NCBI GenBank assembly: GCA_022819645.1 | Contig: JAJEGU010000055.1 | Location: 1-51,552, forward strand | Length of the DNA: 51,552 nucleotides | Origin: Pseudomonadales bacterium | Lineage (GTDB): Bacteria; Pseudomonadota; Gammaproteobacteria; Pseudomonadales; Pseudohongiellaceae | Direction of reading: 5' to 3' | Shown here: positions 9,206-17,311 of the stretch, piece by piece | Layout: every line of letters starts with the position of its first letter | Numbering within the stretch: the first letter of the stretch is position 1 | Translations under genes and position numbers: made by a program | The notes under the pieces: generated by a model | What the model saw: only the letters and a program-made list of their open reading frames with translations | What the model was told of the DNA's origin: nothing | Databases searched by the model: none

Positions 9206-11728
9206 TCAGAAGCGATAACGCAGGGTCGCCCCGGCGCGGCGCTTCTCCGGCAGGGTCAGGCCGATCGCCCGATTGAAGGGGTTGAAGGTCAGATCGGAAG
9301 CCTGCACGTAGCGGATCAGCGCCGGGCTGGTATCGTTGTCGAGGGCGTTGTCCATCCACAACTCGATATCGATATTGCCGCTTCTGAAGCCGCCGCGCAA
9401 ATTGAGGATTTCCCGGTCGCCGGTATGGGCGAGGTTGTAGACCTGGGCGTAGCGCTCGGAATTGTAGTGGTAATCGGCGCGCAGGAACCAGGCCCAACCG
9501 CCGCTTAGGCCGCCTTCGAGCACATTGCTGAAAATCAACTGGCTGCGGGAAGTTTGCGGCAGTTGCACACCCGAAATGACGACATCGCCGCTGCTCTGGT
9601 AACCGGCGATGAGCGCGGCTTCGCGGAACGAGGAAGGCGCCGAGGCGCCGGCGTCCACCGATTGCACGAACCGGTCGATTTCGCTGTCGGTGAGTGCGTA
9701 GCCAAGACGGGTGATCCAGCTATCGGTCAACCGATAGCTTACATCGAGTTCCAATCCCCGGATGCCCGCCTCGCCGATGTTCTGCAGAATCGAGAAGGTG
9801 CGCGCTTGTCCATTCACCGTCGCCGCGCGGGCGCTGGTCAGTTGAATGTCTTCCCAGTCGATGTTGTATATCGCGAGACCGGTTTCCAGCCGGTTGTCCA
9901 TCGACAGCGACTTCAGGCCGAGTTCAAAACTGACCGCGTTCTCCTCGTTGACGTTGACGTCCTGGGCTGGAACGCCCTGATCCCGGTTCAAGGTGCCGGG
10001 CTTGTTGCCCTTGGCGATATTGGCGTAGATCAGCGTGTTCGCGTTCAATTCATAACGCGCCGTCAGTTTCGGCAGAAAGGCGTCGAAACTGCCGCTTACG
10101 TTGGAGCCGTCGGCGGCGCGGACAAATTCGAATTCGTCTTCGTTCCAGCGAATCTCGGCGCCAAGCACGAGACGCTCCGCGGCGCGGAATTCCAGCGAGC
10201 CGAACACCGATCGGCTGCTGATCGATTCGGCGCCGTCGTTGCGCAGCGGGGCGCCTTCATACATCGCGCTGGTGGAGAAGCCCGGCAGGGGCACGAAACC
10301 CGGATTGAAGGGCGAGAACACCGGCGTGCCGTTGATCCAGGCGGTGGCCGGCGTATCGCCTGAGCCGAGGGCGAGAAAACTCTCGTCGGACTCGTAGTAA
10401 TACGCGCCGATGGTGTAATTGAAGTCTTCGTCCGGGTCGAAGCGCAGTCTCACTTCCTGGGAGAAATCGCTGAAATCGTCATCGTCGACGGTGAGAAAGC
10501 CGACCCGGCTGTGGACAATGGGGGGCGTCGGGCCGAGTCCCTGGACCGCGAAGGGCGAGCCTACTCCCGCCACGGGGCGGCGCGTGTCGCCGCCGCCGAA
10601 AGTCTGATCCTGGGAGGAATAGGTGGCAACGTCGTTGTAGCCGGTGAGGGAGGTGAAGGTGACGGTGTCGCTGACTTCGGCGTCGATCCGCAGGCCGAGG
10701 CGGAGGCTGTCGCGTTCGGCCCCGGAGGAGGGGAAAAACCGCGTTTCGAGCTGGGTGTTGCCGCTGTTTTCCGCGAGTACGCCGGCGACATCGACTTCGC
10801 CGCAGAAATAGCCGCTGCCGTTGTAGCCGGCTGAAGTCACCGTGCCCGCCTCGGCTTCGGGCGTGCCCGCGGGAGGCGCCGGCTGAGCCAGGGAGCCGCC
10901 CCGGGTGACCCGGTAGCAATTGTTGCCGCTCGATGGCATCAATGCGATGGGGTACTGGTCGTCGTCGGTCTGCTCGAACATCGCGTGGGCCTGGATGCTG
11001 ACCCGGTCGCTGGGGTCGATGCTCAGCACGCCGGTAATGCTCGAGGACTGCTCGCCGCCGGTCTCGTCGCCATAGGCCGGCGTGCCCAGGGCATTGCCGG
11101 GATAGGCGTTGCCGTATTCCCCGCCGCGCTCGTAATGGGATACGGTGAGCGCCGCGCCGACGGTGTCGGAAAGCGGCCCGCTGATATGAAACTCGGCCCG
11201 GGCGAGGTCGCGCTCGCCGAACTCCACGGTGGCTTCGGATTCGGTCTCCGCGCCTGCGGTTTTCAGTACATAGTTGATCGCGCCGGACAGGGTGTTGCGA
11301 CCGTACAAGGCGCTCTGGGGGCCCTTGACGACTTCCACCCGCTGCAGGGCGGACAGGGGAATCGAGGCATTGCCCTCCTCCACGATGATGCCGTCGAGAA
11401 ACAGGCCGGCATTGGCACGCCCGAGGATATTGGACTGGCCCCGGATGACCGGACGGAAATCCTGGCGGCCGAAAGCCTGGGCGAAATCGAATCCCGGCGT
11501 GCTGTCGGCGATGTCCTGCAGCGACACGATGCCCTGGTCCTCCAGCGACTGCTCGGTGAAGGCCGACACCGTAAGCGGAATCTCGCGCAGATTCTCCTCG
11601 ACCTTCCTGGCGGTAACGACGATTTCACTGACTTCCGCGCCTTGCTGGGCCTGCGCGGGCGATGGCGCGCCGGCGAAAAGGGCGGCCGCCGCCGCGAACA
11701 ATGTTGAGTTGAGAATGATTTGCCGCAT
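9206..11728 (-). CDS. TonB-dependent outer-membrane receptor (1)
   Basis: This 840-residue receptor has a signal peptide (about residues 1-27, cleaved near PAQA/QQ), a TonB-box-like EIVVTARK, and a plug domain with VEVVKGPQSALYGRN and SGAIN. A 22-strand barrel follows, ending in the aromatic-terminated LRYRF. It imports a substrate across the outer membrane using TonB energy. ATG at 11728 has a GAGAGGAA ribosome site; the longer frame to 11917 crosses the regulatory palindrome and is rejected. The clade resembles receptors for plant-, aromatic- or other organic compounds rather than siderophore-specific ones, but the substrate is unknown. It leads an operon with two VOC proteins and possibly the MFS carrier. 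Confidence 0.93.
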   Translation of the reverse strand: MRQIILNSTLFAAAAALFAGAPSPAQAQQGAEVSEIVVTARKVEENLREIPLTVSAFTEQSLEDQGIVSLQDIADSTPGFDFAQAFGRQDFRPVIRGQSNILGRANAGLFLDGIIVEEGNASIPLSALQRVEVVKGPQSALYGRNTLSGAINYVLKTAGAETESEATVEFGERDLARAEFHISGPLSDTVGAALTVSHYERGGEYGNAYPGNALGTPAYGDETGGEQSSSITGVLSIDPSDRVSIQAHAMFEQTDDDQYPIALMPSSGNNCYRVTRGGSLAQPAPPAGTPEAEAGTVTSAGYNGSGYFCGEVDVAGVLAENSGNTQLETRFFPSSGAERDSLRLGLRIDAEVSDTVTFTSLTGYNDVATYSSQDQTFGGGDTRRPVAGVGSPFAVQGLGPTPPIVHSRVGFLTVDDDDFSDFSQEVRLRFDPDEDFNYTIGAYYYESDESFLALGSGDTPATAWINGTPVFSPFNPGFVPLPGFSTSAMYEGAPLRNDGAESISSRSVFGSLEFRAAERLVLGAEIRWNEDEFEFVRAADGSNVSGSFDAFLPKLTARYELNANTLIYANIAKGNKPGTLNRDQGVPAQDVNVNEENAVSFELGLKSLSMDNRLETGLAIYNIDWEDIQLTSARAATVNGQARTFSILQNIGEAGIRGLELDVSYRLTDSWITRLGYALTDSEIDRFVQSVDAGASAPSSFREAALIAGYQSSGDVVISGVQLPQTSRSQLIFSNVLEGGLSGGWAWFLRADYHYNSERYAQVYNLAHTGDREILNLRGGFRSGNIDIELWMDNALDNDTSPALIRYVQASDLTFNPFNRAIGLTLPEKRRAGATLRYRF

Positions 11729-11828
11729 CGTTCCTCTCCCGTGATGAATGTTGGACTGGTCCACCGTGTTGCCTGACGCAGCCGCTCGGGCAATTTCCAC
11801 GATTCCAGAAGAGCCTAGCATATGCAAT

Positions 11829-11874
11829 AAAAGAATATCAATATATTGATATACTTTTATGTGTAACTTACAAT
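11829..11874 (+). promoter_or_regulatory. Operator palindrome overlapping a rightward promoter
   Basis: ATATCAATATATTGATAT (11835-11852) is a perfect 18-bp palindrome, extending to 30 bp (11829-11858) with one mismatched pair through AAAAG/CTTTT arms. TTGATA (11846-11851) inside it, a 17-bp spacer and TACAAT (11869-11874) make a promoter for the gene at 11911. The mirror half gives TTGATA toward the TonB receptor gene, though no good -10 is clear there. A dimeric repressor bound here could control both divergent units. No regulator gene lies nearby. Confidence 0.7.
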
Positions 11875-11910
11875 TTCGATTCGTTTCGCTCCGAATGGGG
11901 AATCCACAGG

Positions 11911-13161
11911 ATGACAAGAATCCCTCGCCCCGCGAAAAGCGCTTTTTTCAGACTTTTCCCCGCCCCTGTCCTGATCTCAACGCTTGCCGCGGCGTATTGG
12001 CCGTTGCCGGCCTTTGGCGCCGACGCGGCGGACGGCGCGGATTTGCTCCAGACCTTCGCGAATTACTGGACCGGGGCGTTCTCCAACGAACGCCAGGCCA
12101 GGGCCGAGCGACTGAACCGGGAGCCGGACTACCCGGAAGCCGTGCGCCTCCTGCGGGACATGCGCGTTCACCGGCTCGACGCGCCCGCCATAGGAGACGT
12201 AGTCCTGTTTCTCGAAGAAATCAGGACCGACCAGCCGCAATTGGCGCACCGCCAGCGCGTCATGTCCCTGCTGTGGCGCGAAAGCACCGGCGAAATCGAA
12301 GTCGAGCAGCTTTTCACCTCGCTCGACCAGGCCTACGACCGCCCTTTCCTGCCGCCCGGGGAAGTGGCGCAACTGCGGCGCGAGGATCTCTTCCCGGTTG
12401 CCGAATGCAATCTGTTTTTCCGCTGGGAACCGGAAAACGAGCGCTTCAAGGGAGGCATGCGTCCGCGGGCCTGCCGCTACGAGCATCCGCAAAGCGGCCC
12501 CGTCTACGCCGAGTTCGACATGGTGCTCGACCGCCACCGGCTTTGGTACCGCGACCGCTCCATCAAACTGGCGGACGGATCCATCCGCGGCGAAATAGAC
12601 GGATTTTCATGGCTGCGCTTCGACCGCCTGTCCGATGAGCCCGTTCTCGCCAATGGCGACCGCATTTCTCGGGAAGAACTACGCAGACGCATTCCTCTCA
12701 CGGCAAAGATGGAAGGCGTCTGGGAAGGCGTCTTTCGCCGGGTTGACCTCGAAGGGGAGATCATCGAGACGCTGCCGTCGAGAATCACCGTGCGCTTGCT
12801 TCCGGACGGCGAAGCGTACGACTACCATCAGATCAACCTCCTGAATCCCGACAGCGACGAGGAACAGCGCATCGAAAGTCATGGCAAATGGGATGTGGAC
12901 CGCCTGCGCTTTTTCAATGAGCGGCTCGAAGGCTGGGCCAAGGCCGTTGCCGCGGACGAAGCGGGCCAGACTTCGGTGTTCCTGATGGAATTCAAGGATG
13001 GCTCCGGCTTGACGGTTTCCGAAGTCGTCAGCTTCAGGCCCGGCGACCCCGATGCGCGCATGCGGGCCACCCAGTACATGCGCGACGGGCAGGTCGTCCG
13101 GCGCACGCTCATCGACGAAATCAAGGTCTCGGGCCCCGTGCCGGACGCCGCTCCATTCTGA
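11911..13161 (+). CDS. Exported CpcT/CpeT-like protein
   Basis: This 416-residue protein has a signal peptide (cleavage near PAFGA/DAA, about residue 37). Residues about 45-240 resemble the CpcT/CpeT calycin-like fold known from phycobiliprotein lyases: LLQTFANYWTGAFSNERQA, VVLFLEEIRTDQPQLAHRQRV, a cysteine-bearing AECNLFFRWE, and a late CRYEHPQSG block. The remaining C-terminal part is beta-rich and has no domain I recognise. Bilin attachment is not implied; homologues occur in non-photosynthetic bacteria with unknown roles. ATG at 11911 follows the promoter at 11846. It lies between two TonB receptors and may be a periplasmic or outer-membrane binding protein. Confidence 0.7.
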   Translation: MTRIPRPAKSAFFRLFPAPVLISTLAAAYWPLPAFGADAADGADLLQTFANYWTGAFSNERQARAERLNREPDYPEAVRLLRDMRVHRLDAPAIGDVVLFLEEIRTDQPQLAHRQRVMSLLWRESTGEIEVEQLFTSLDQAYDRPFLPPGEVAQLRREDLFPVAECNLFFRWEPENERFKGGMRPRACRYEHPQSGPVYAEFDMVLDRHRLWYRDRSIKLADGSIRGEIDGFSWLRFDRLSDEPVLANGDRISREELRRRIPLTAKMEGVWEGVFRRVDLEGEIIETLPSRITVRLLPDGEAYDYHQINLLNPDSDEEQRIESHGKWDVDRLRFFNERLEGWAKAVAADEAGQTSVFLMEFKDGSGLTVSEVVSFRPGDPDARMRATQYMRDGQVVRRTLIDEIKVSGPVPDAAPF

Positions 13162-13225
13162 CAGTCCGAACCGCGACCTGCCGGTCCTTGCCGCTGGCCG
13201 CATTTTTACATATTGATGGTTTCCG

Positions 13226-13255
13226 TTGGCGCGATGCATGAAGACATAATAATAT
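13226..13255 (+). promoter_or_regulatory. Possible promoter for TonB receptor 2
   Basis: TTGGCG (13226-13231), an 18-bp spacer and TAATAT (13250-13255) lie about 80 bp before the receptor start. The -10 is good and the -35 moderate. The area is locally AT-rich compared with its surroundings. Confidence 0.35.
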
Positions 13256-13335
13256 GCGGATATGGTTACATGCCCGACCCCGAACGGCAGGAAGCGGTTC
13301 GGGAGGGCGTGTGACGCCACAAGAGGGCCTTACCC

Positions 13336-15738
13336 ATGAGCAGTCTTGGCAAATTCGGTTTGCGGGCGTCGGCCGCGATCGTTAGCGGGATGGCATTGAG
13401 CGCGCCGGCGCTCGCCCAGGAAAGCCTGATCGAGGAAATCACCGTCACCGCGCGCAAGGTCGAGGAAAGCCTGAACGAGGCGCCGGTAACGGTGTCGGCG
13501 TTCACCACCACGTCGATCGAACAGCTCGACATCAACAGCGTCACCGATATCGCGCGCTTCACGCCGGGGCTGAGCTTCTCCAGCGCCTTCGGCCGCTCAA
13601 CCGAAAGGCCGGTGATTCGCGGCCAGGGCAACATTCTCGCCAGGGTGCAATTCGGCGTGGAAAGCGGCGTCGCCTATTTCGTCGACGGCATGTATTACGC
13701 CGGCGATATCCAGTCGCTCGACATGTCGAATCTCGAACGCGTGGAAGTCATCAAGGGGCCGCAAAGCGCGCTTTACGGCCGCAATACCTATTCGGGGGCG
13801 ATCAATTTCGTCACCCGCCGTCCGGGACAGGATTTTTCCGGCAGGGCGCGGGTGCGCGGTCTCGGCGACGGAGAGCAGGAACTCGTCGGCAGCGTCGGCG
13901 GACAATTGATCGATGGCGTACTCGCCATGCAGGCGGCGGTTCGGCATTACGAATTCGACGGGCAATGGACGAACACGGTGACCGAACAACCGATCGGACA
14001 GGAAGAAAGCGACTCGATCAATGTCACGCTCGACTGGACCCCGAACGAATCGTTTTCGCTCACCGGCCGCGTGCAATACCAGGAAGACAACGACGGCACC
14101 CGCCCCTTCTTCCTGCAATCGGCGGCCGAGAACAACTGCTACCCCGGATTCCGCTCGCTGGCGTTCTGGCCACTGGTCGAAAGCCGCAATCCGAACCAGT
14201 ACTTCTGCGGTGAAATCCTGCCGCGGCCCATCGCGCTCAACGACGGCCCTGACGCCGACGGCGTACCTAACGTGATCCCCGGCATCAACCCCGGCAGCAC
14301 TTTCTTCGGCAACGTGTATTCCCTCGGCCAGGGGGTGCTGTTCAGCGGCGTTGAACGGGAACTCAGCAACTATGCACTTTCCGCCGCCTACACGCTGGAT
14401 TCCGGCAACACCCTCACCTTCCAGGTTTCCCGCCGCGACGAAGAAGCCAAGACCGGATCCGATTCCGATCACGGTCCGACCAATTTCTTCCTGGGCCCGG
14501 AAGCCTTTTTCGCGCTTTCGAACGTCACCGAGTTTACCGAAACCGCCTACGAGGCGCGGCTCGATTCCGCCGCCGATTCGGCGCTGCGCTGGAGTGCCGG
14601 GGTGTTCTACTACGATCTCGAAGAAGATCAGACCGACATCGTGCCGGGCGGCTTTTCGCCGGACGGAATCGATAACTTCATTACCAATACCGCGGCGTTC
14701 GTCTCCGCCGGCTGGGACTTTTCGGAGCGCGCCAGCGCCACCGTGGAACTGCGCTACGCCGACGAAGAGAAGTCGCAGGTGGACATCAATGCCGCCGGCA
14801 TGGTCGCTTTCAGCGGCGCCAAGAGTTTCGTCAGTTTCGCGCCGCGGGTGACGCTCGACTATCGCCTGAACGACGACGCCATGCTTTACGGCATCTACTC
14901 CGAAGGCATCAAGCCCGGCGGCCTGAACGGCGCCGACGGCGCCAGTACCGGCCGCCCCTCCTATGACGAGGAAGAATCGCAAAACTTCGAAGGCGGCATC
15001 AAGACCGCGCTGCTCGACGGCCGGGCCCAACTCAACCTGGCGCTGTTCTGGTCCGATATCAGCAAGTACCAGCTCACCACTCCGGTAGCCGACCCCTCCG
15101 GCGCTCTCAACTCCATCGTCACCAATCAGGCCGACGGCGAAGTTCTGGGAGTCGAGGTGGATTTGCTCGCGCAACTCAGCGATTCGGTGCGGGCGGGCGT
15201 CACCTACGCGCTGGCGGACTCCGAATTCACCAGCGGCTGTGACGAGTTCCAGTGGTCCCTGACCAGCGGCGGCGGACGTTTCACCGGGGATCCGGCCACT
15301 TCGATGAATCCGAACGGCATGGGCGACTGCTCGGTGGCGGGGCATCAGTTCCCGATGGGTTCAAAGCACCAGGCGAGCGCATTCCTGGATTTTTCCCGTC
15401 CGATGAACAACAGCCTGGACTTTATCGGCAATATCAATGTCAGCTACGAATCGAAGCGCTATACCCAGTTGCATCAGTCGTCCTACACCGGCGCGGCAAC
15501 CCTGGTCGGTGCGCGCATCGGCGTACAGGGTGAAAACTGGAGTCTGACATTGCTCGGGCGCAACCTGACGAACGAGGACTCGGCGATTCTCGCCACCCGC
15601 TGGCTGCAATCGCCGTATTTCACTTTCGCTTCGCTCAACGTCGCGCCGCCCGAGGCGGATCGAAGCGCGCCCAGGGCGTTCTTCGCCCTGCCCCGGCGCG
15701 AACGGCAGTTGGGGATTGAGTTGAGCTATGATTTCTGA
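13336..15738 (+). CDS. TonB-dependent outer-membrane receptor (2)
   Basis: This 800-residue receptor has a signal peptide (about 1-27, APALA/QES), the TonB-box-like EEITVTARK, plug motifs VEVIKGPQSALYGRN and SGAINFVTRR, and a C-terminal barrel ending in ELSYDF. It is clearly related to the receptor at 9206 (same TARKVEE opening and RPVIRGQ plug segment), so the two are paralogues in one locus facing opposite ways. It probably starts an operon-like run with the amine oxidase, FAD oxidase and hydrolase that follow. The substrate is unknown. Confidence 0.94.
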   Translation: MSSLGKFGLRASAAIVSGMALSAPALAQESLIEEITVTARKVEESLNEAPVTVSAFTTTSIEQLDINSVTDIARFTPGLSFSSAFGRSTERPVIRGQGNILARVQFGVESGVAYFVDGMYYAGDIQSLDMSNLERVEVIKGPQSALYGRNTYSGAINFVTRRPGQDFSGRARVRGLGDGEQELVGSVGGQLIDGVLAMQAAVRHYEFDGQWTNTVTEQPIGQEESDSINVTLDWTPNESFSLTGRVQYQEDNDGTRPFFLQSAAENNCYPGFRSLAFWPLVESRNPNQYFCGEILPRPIALNDGPDADGVPNVIPGINPGSTFFGNVYSLGQGVLFSGVERELSNYALSAAYTLDSGNTLTFQVSRRDEEAKTGSDSDHGPTNFFLGPEAFFALSNVTEFTETAYEARLDSAADSALRWSAGVFYYDLEEDQTDIVPGGFSPDGIDNFITNTAAFVSAGWDFSERASATVELRYADEEKSQVDINAAGMVAFSGAKSFVSFAPRVTLDYRLNDDAMLYGIYSEGIKPGGLNGADGASTGRPSYDEEESQNFEGGIKTALLDGRAQLNLALFWSDISKYQLTTPVADPSGALNSIVTNQADGEVLGVEVDLLAQLSDSVRAGVTYALADSEFTSGCDEFQWSLTSGGGRFTGDPATSMNPNGMGDCSVAGHQFPMGSKHQASAFLDFSRPMNNSLDFIGNINVSYESKRYTQLHQSSYTGAATLVGARIGVQGENWSLTLLGRNLTNEDSAILATRWLQSPYFTFASLNVAPPEADRSAPRAFFALPRRERQLGIELSYDF

Positions 15739-15747
15739 TCCCACTCC

Positions 15748-15837
15748 GTCATTCCGCGCGGAGCGAAGCGCAGTCGCAGAATCTCCCCTGGTTACGCACC
15801 ATCTCAGGGAGATCCTGCGACTACGCGCAGGATGACA
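15748..15837. repeat. Palindromic repeat, family A
   Basis: GTCATTCCGCGCGGAGCGAA at 15748 is answered by CGCGCAGGATGAC ending at 15837, with CGCAGAATCTC and GAGATCCTGCG inside. The whole forms a long imperfect hairpin between the receptor and amine oxidase genes. It may end or attenuate the receptor transcript. Confidence 0.8.
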
Positions 15838-15842
15838 GCAAA

Positions 15843-17273
15843 TTGAGAAAACGCGAAAACTTGCTACTCACGCGGCGACGCTTCCTTTTCGGCGCATCGA
15901 CCGCAGCGGTTTTCGCCGCCCTGCCGCCGGCGATCCGGGCCCAGCAACGCCGGGTAGCGGTCGCCGGAGCCGGGCTTTCCGGGCTCCATGCCGCGCTGCT
16001 GTTGCAGGATGCGGGATTCGAGGTCATCGTTATTGAAGGTCGCAGTCGCGTCGGCGGGCGAATCCTGACGCTCGACCATTTGCCGGGCCGCCCGGAAGCC
16101 GGCGGCAGCCAGATCGGCTCCAATTACCGGCGTCTGGTTGCGGCAGCCGGGGATGCCGGCATCCGCCTCGTGGCCGGCGAGCCCGGCGGCGCATTGCCGA
16201 CTTCGTATCTGATCGACGGAATGCCGGAAACCCGGCAAAGCTGGGCGGAATCTGCGCGCAATCCCTTCCCGGAGGAATTCGGGACGATCACTCCCGACCG
16301 GCTCACGAGTTTCCTGCTGCGCGAACCCCCTTTCCGGCAGACTTCCGACTGGCATGACCAGGCCATGGCGCAATACGATGTTTCCGCCAGCGACTGGTTT
16401 CGCGACCGGGGGATTGATGAGGCCGGGCTCGCCCTGCTCGGCGCCAACAACGGCTACGGCAACCGCTTTGCCGATACCTCGCTGTTGAGCCTGTACCGGG
16501 TGGTGGCCGGGTTTCAACGCGCCAGCGCCGAAGGCGCCTCGCTGCTGGAAGTGGAAGGCGGCAACCTGCGGCTGCCGGAAGCCATGGCAGCGAGACTGGA
16601 ACAACCCGTCCTGCTCGGCGAAACCCTGATCCGGGTCGAAAGCGCCAATGGCGAAGTGCGCCTGCATTGCGCCAGCGGGCGGCAAATCGAAGCCGATGCA
16701 GCGATTCTGAGCTTGCCCGTGCCGCCGCTGCGAGCTGTGGAATTCAGCCCCGCCCTCCCTTCCCGGCAACGGGAAGCGATCGATACCGTCGTTTTCAACA
16801 AGGTAACCCAGGCCTACCTGGAAGCTTCGGGGGACGAATGGGAGGCAAGCGGCATTCCCGGCTCAATCTGGTCCAATGCCGGGTTCGGCAGGCTGTTCGC
16901 GAACCGGGTCGGGGACAGCGGCGATGTGCGGCTGACCGTCTGGGTCAATGGCGACGGCTGCGACCGCTACGACAGCCTGGGCGAAGCCGGGGCCGGCGAG
17001 CGCCTCCTGGCGGATATCGCCCGCATCTATCCCAATGCCCGGGACAACCTGCATCTGCGCGCCCTGGTGCGCTGGGCCGCCGATCCTTTCAGCGGCGGGA
17101 GCTGGCCAGCCTGGGCGCCGGGCCAGATCGGGCGCTACTATCAGGCCCTGCGCCAGCCTGCGGAAGGCATTCACTTTGCCGGCGAGCATACCGCATCGGA
17201 GTTTTCCGGCATGGAAGGCGCTTTCGAGTCCGCCGAACGCGCCGCCCGGGAAGTCATGACAAAACTGGCATAG
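15843..17273 (+). CDS. Tat-exported flavin amine oxidase
   Basis: This 476-residue protein starts with a twin-arginine signal (TRRRFLFGASTAAVF), so it is predicted to fold in the cytoplasm and act in the periplasm. A Rossmann FAD motif (VAVAGAGLSGLHAALLLQDAG) and VGGRIL mark the monoamine oxidase/polyamine oxidase family; the C-terminal FAGEHTASEFSGMEGAFESA is the second FAD-contact block. It oxidises an amine or related C-N or C-H bond with O2 or another acceptor; the substrate is unknown. The start is TTG at 15843, with a second in-frame TTG shortly after; no ATG precedes the Tat motif. The stop codon lies in a GGAGCCTGCGCCG repeat. Confidence 0.88.
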   Translation: MRKRENLLLTRRRFLFGASTAAVFAALPPAIRAQQRRVAVAGAGLSGLHAALLLQDAGFEVIVIEGRSRVGGRILTLDHLPGRPEAGGSQIGSNYRRLVAAAGDAGIRLVAGEPGGALPTSYLIDGMPETRQSWAESARNPFPEEFGTITPDRLTSFLLREPPFRQTSDWHDQAMAQYDVSASDWFRDRGIDEAGLALLGANNGYGNRFADTSLLSLYRVVAGFQRASAEGASLLEVEGGNLRLPEAMAARLEQPVLLGETLIRVESANGEVRLHCASGRQIEADAAILSLPVPPLRAVEFSPALPSRQREAIDTVVFNKVTQAYLEASGDEWEASGIPGSIWSNAGFGRLFANRVGDSGDVRLTVWVNGDGCDRYDSLGEAGAGERLLADIARIYPNARDNLHLRALVRWAADPFSGGSWPAWAPGQIGRYYQALRQPAEGIHFAGEHTASEFSGMEGAFESAERAAREVMTKLA

Positions 17274-17290
17274 GAGCCTGCGCCGCAGGC
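17271..17290. repeat. GGAGCCTGCGCCG repeat (family B), single copy
   Basis: TAGGAGCCTGCGCCGCAGGC begins with the TAG stop of the amine oxidase gene. The inner GCCTGCGCCGCAGGC is nearly self-complementary. Other copies lie at 5082, 24132, 40735/40895 and 41188. Confidence 0.6.
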
Positions 17291-17311
17291 TAATAGCGTG
17301 CTTCCACACTA

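Noticed and set aside
11859-11910. Earlier in-frame or alternative start for the gene at 11911
   Set aside because: The frame beginning at 11859 is in another phase and overlaps the promoter -10; the signal peptide begins properly from 11911.
13597-15345. A 582-codon frame antisense to TonB receptor 2
   Set aside because: Shadow frame of a GC-rich coding region; the plus-strand receptor accounts for the sequence.
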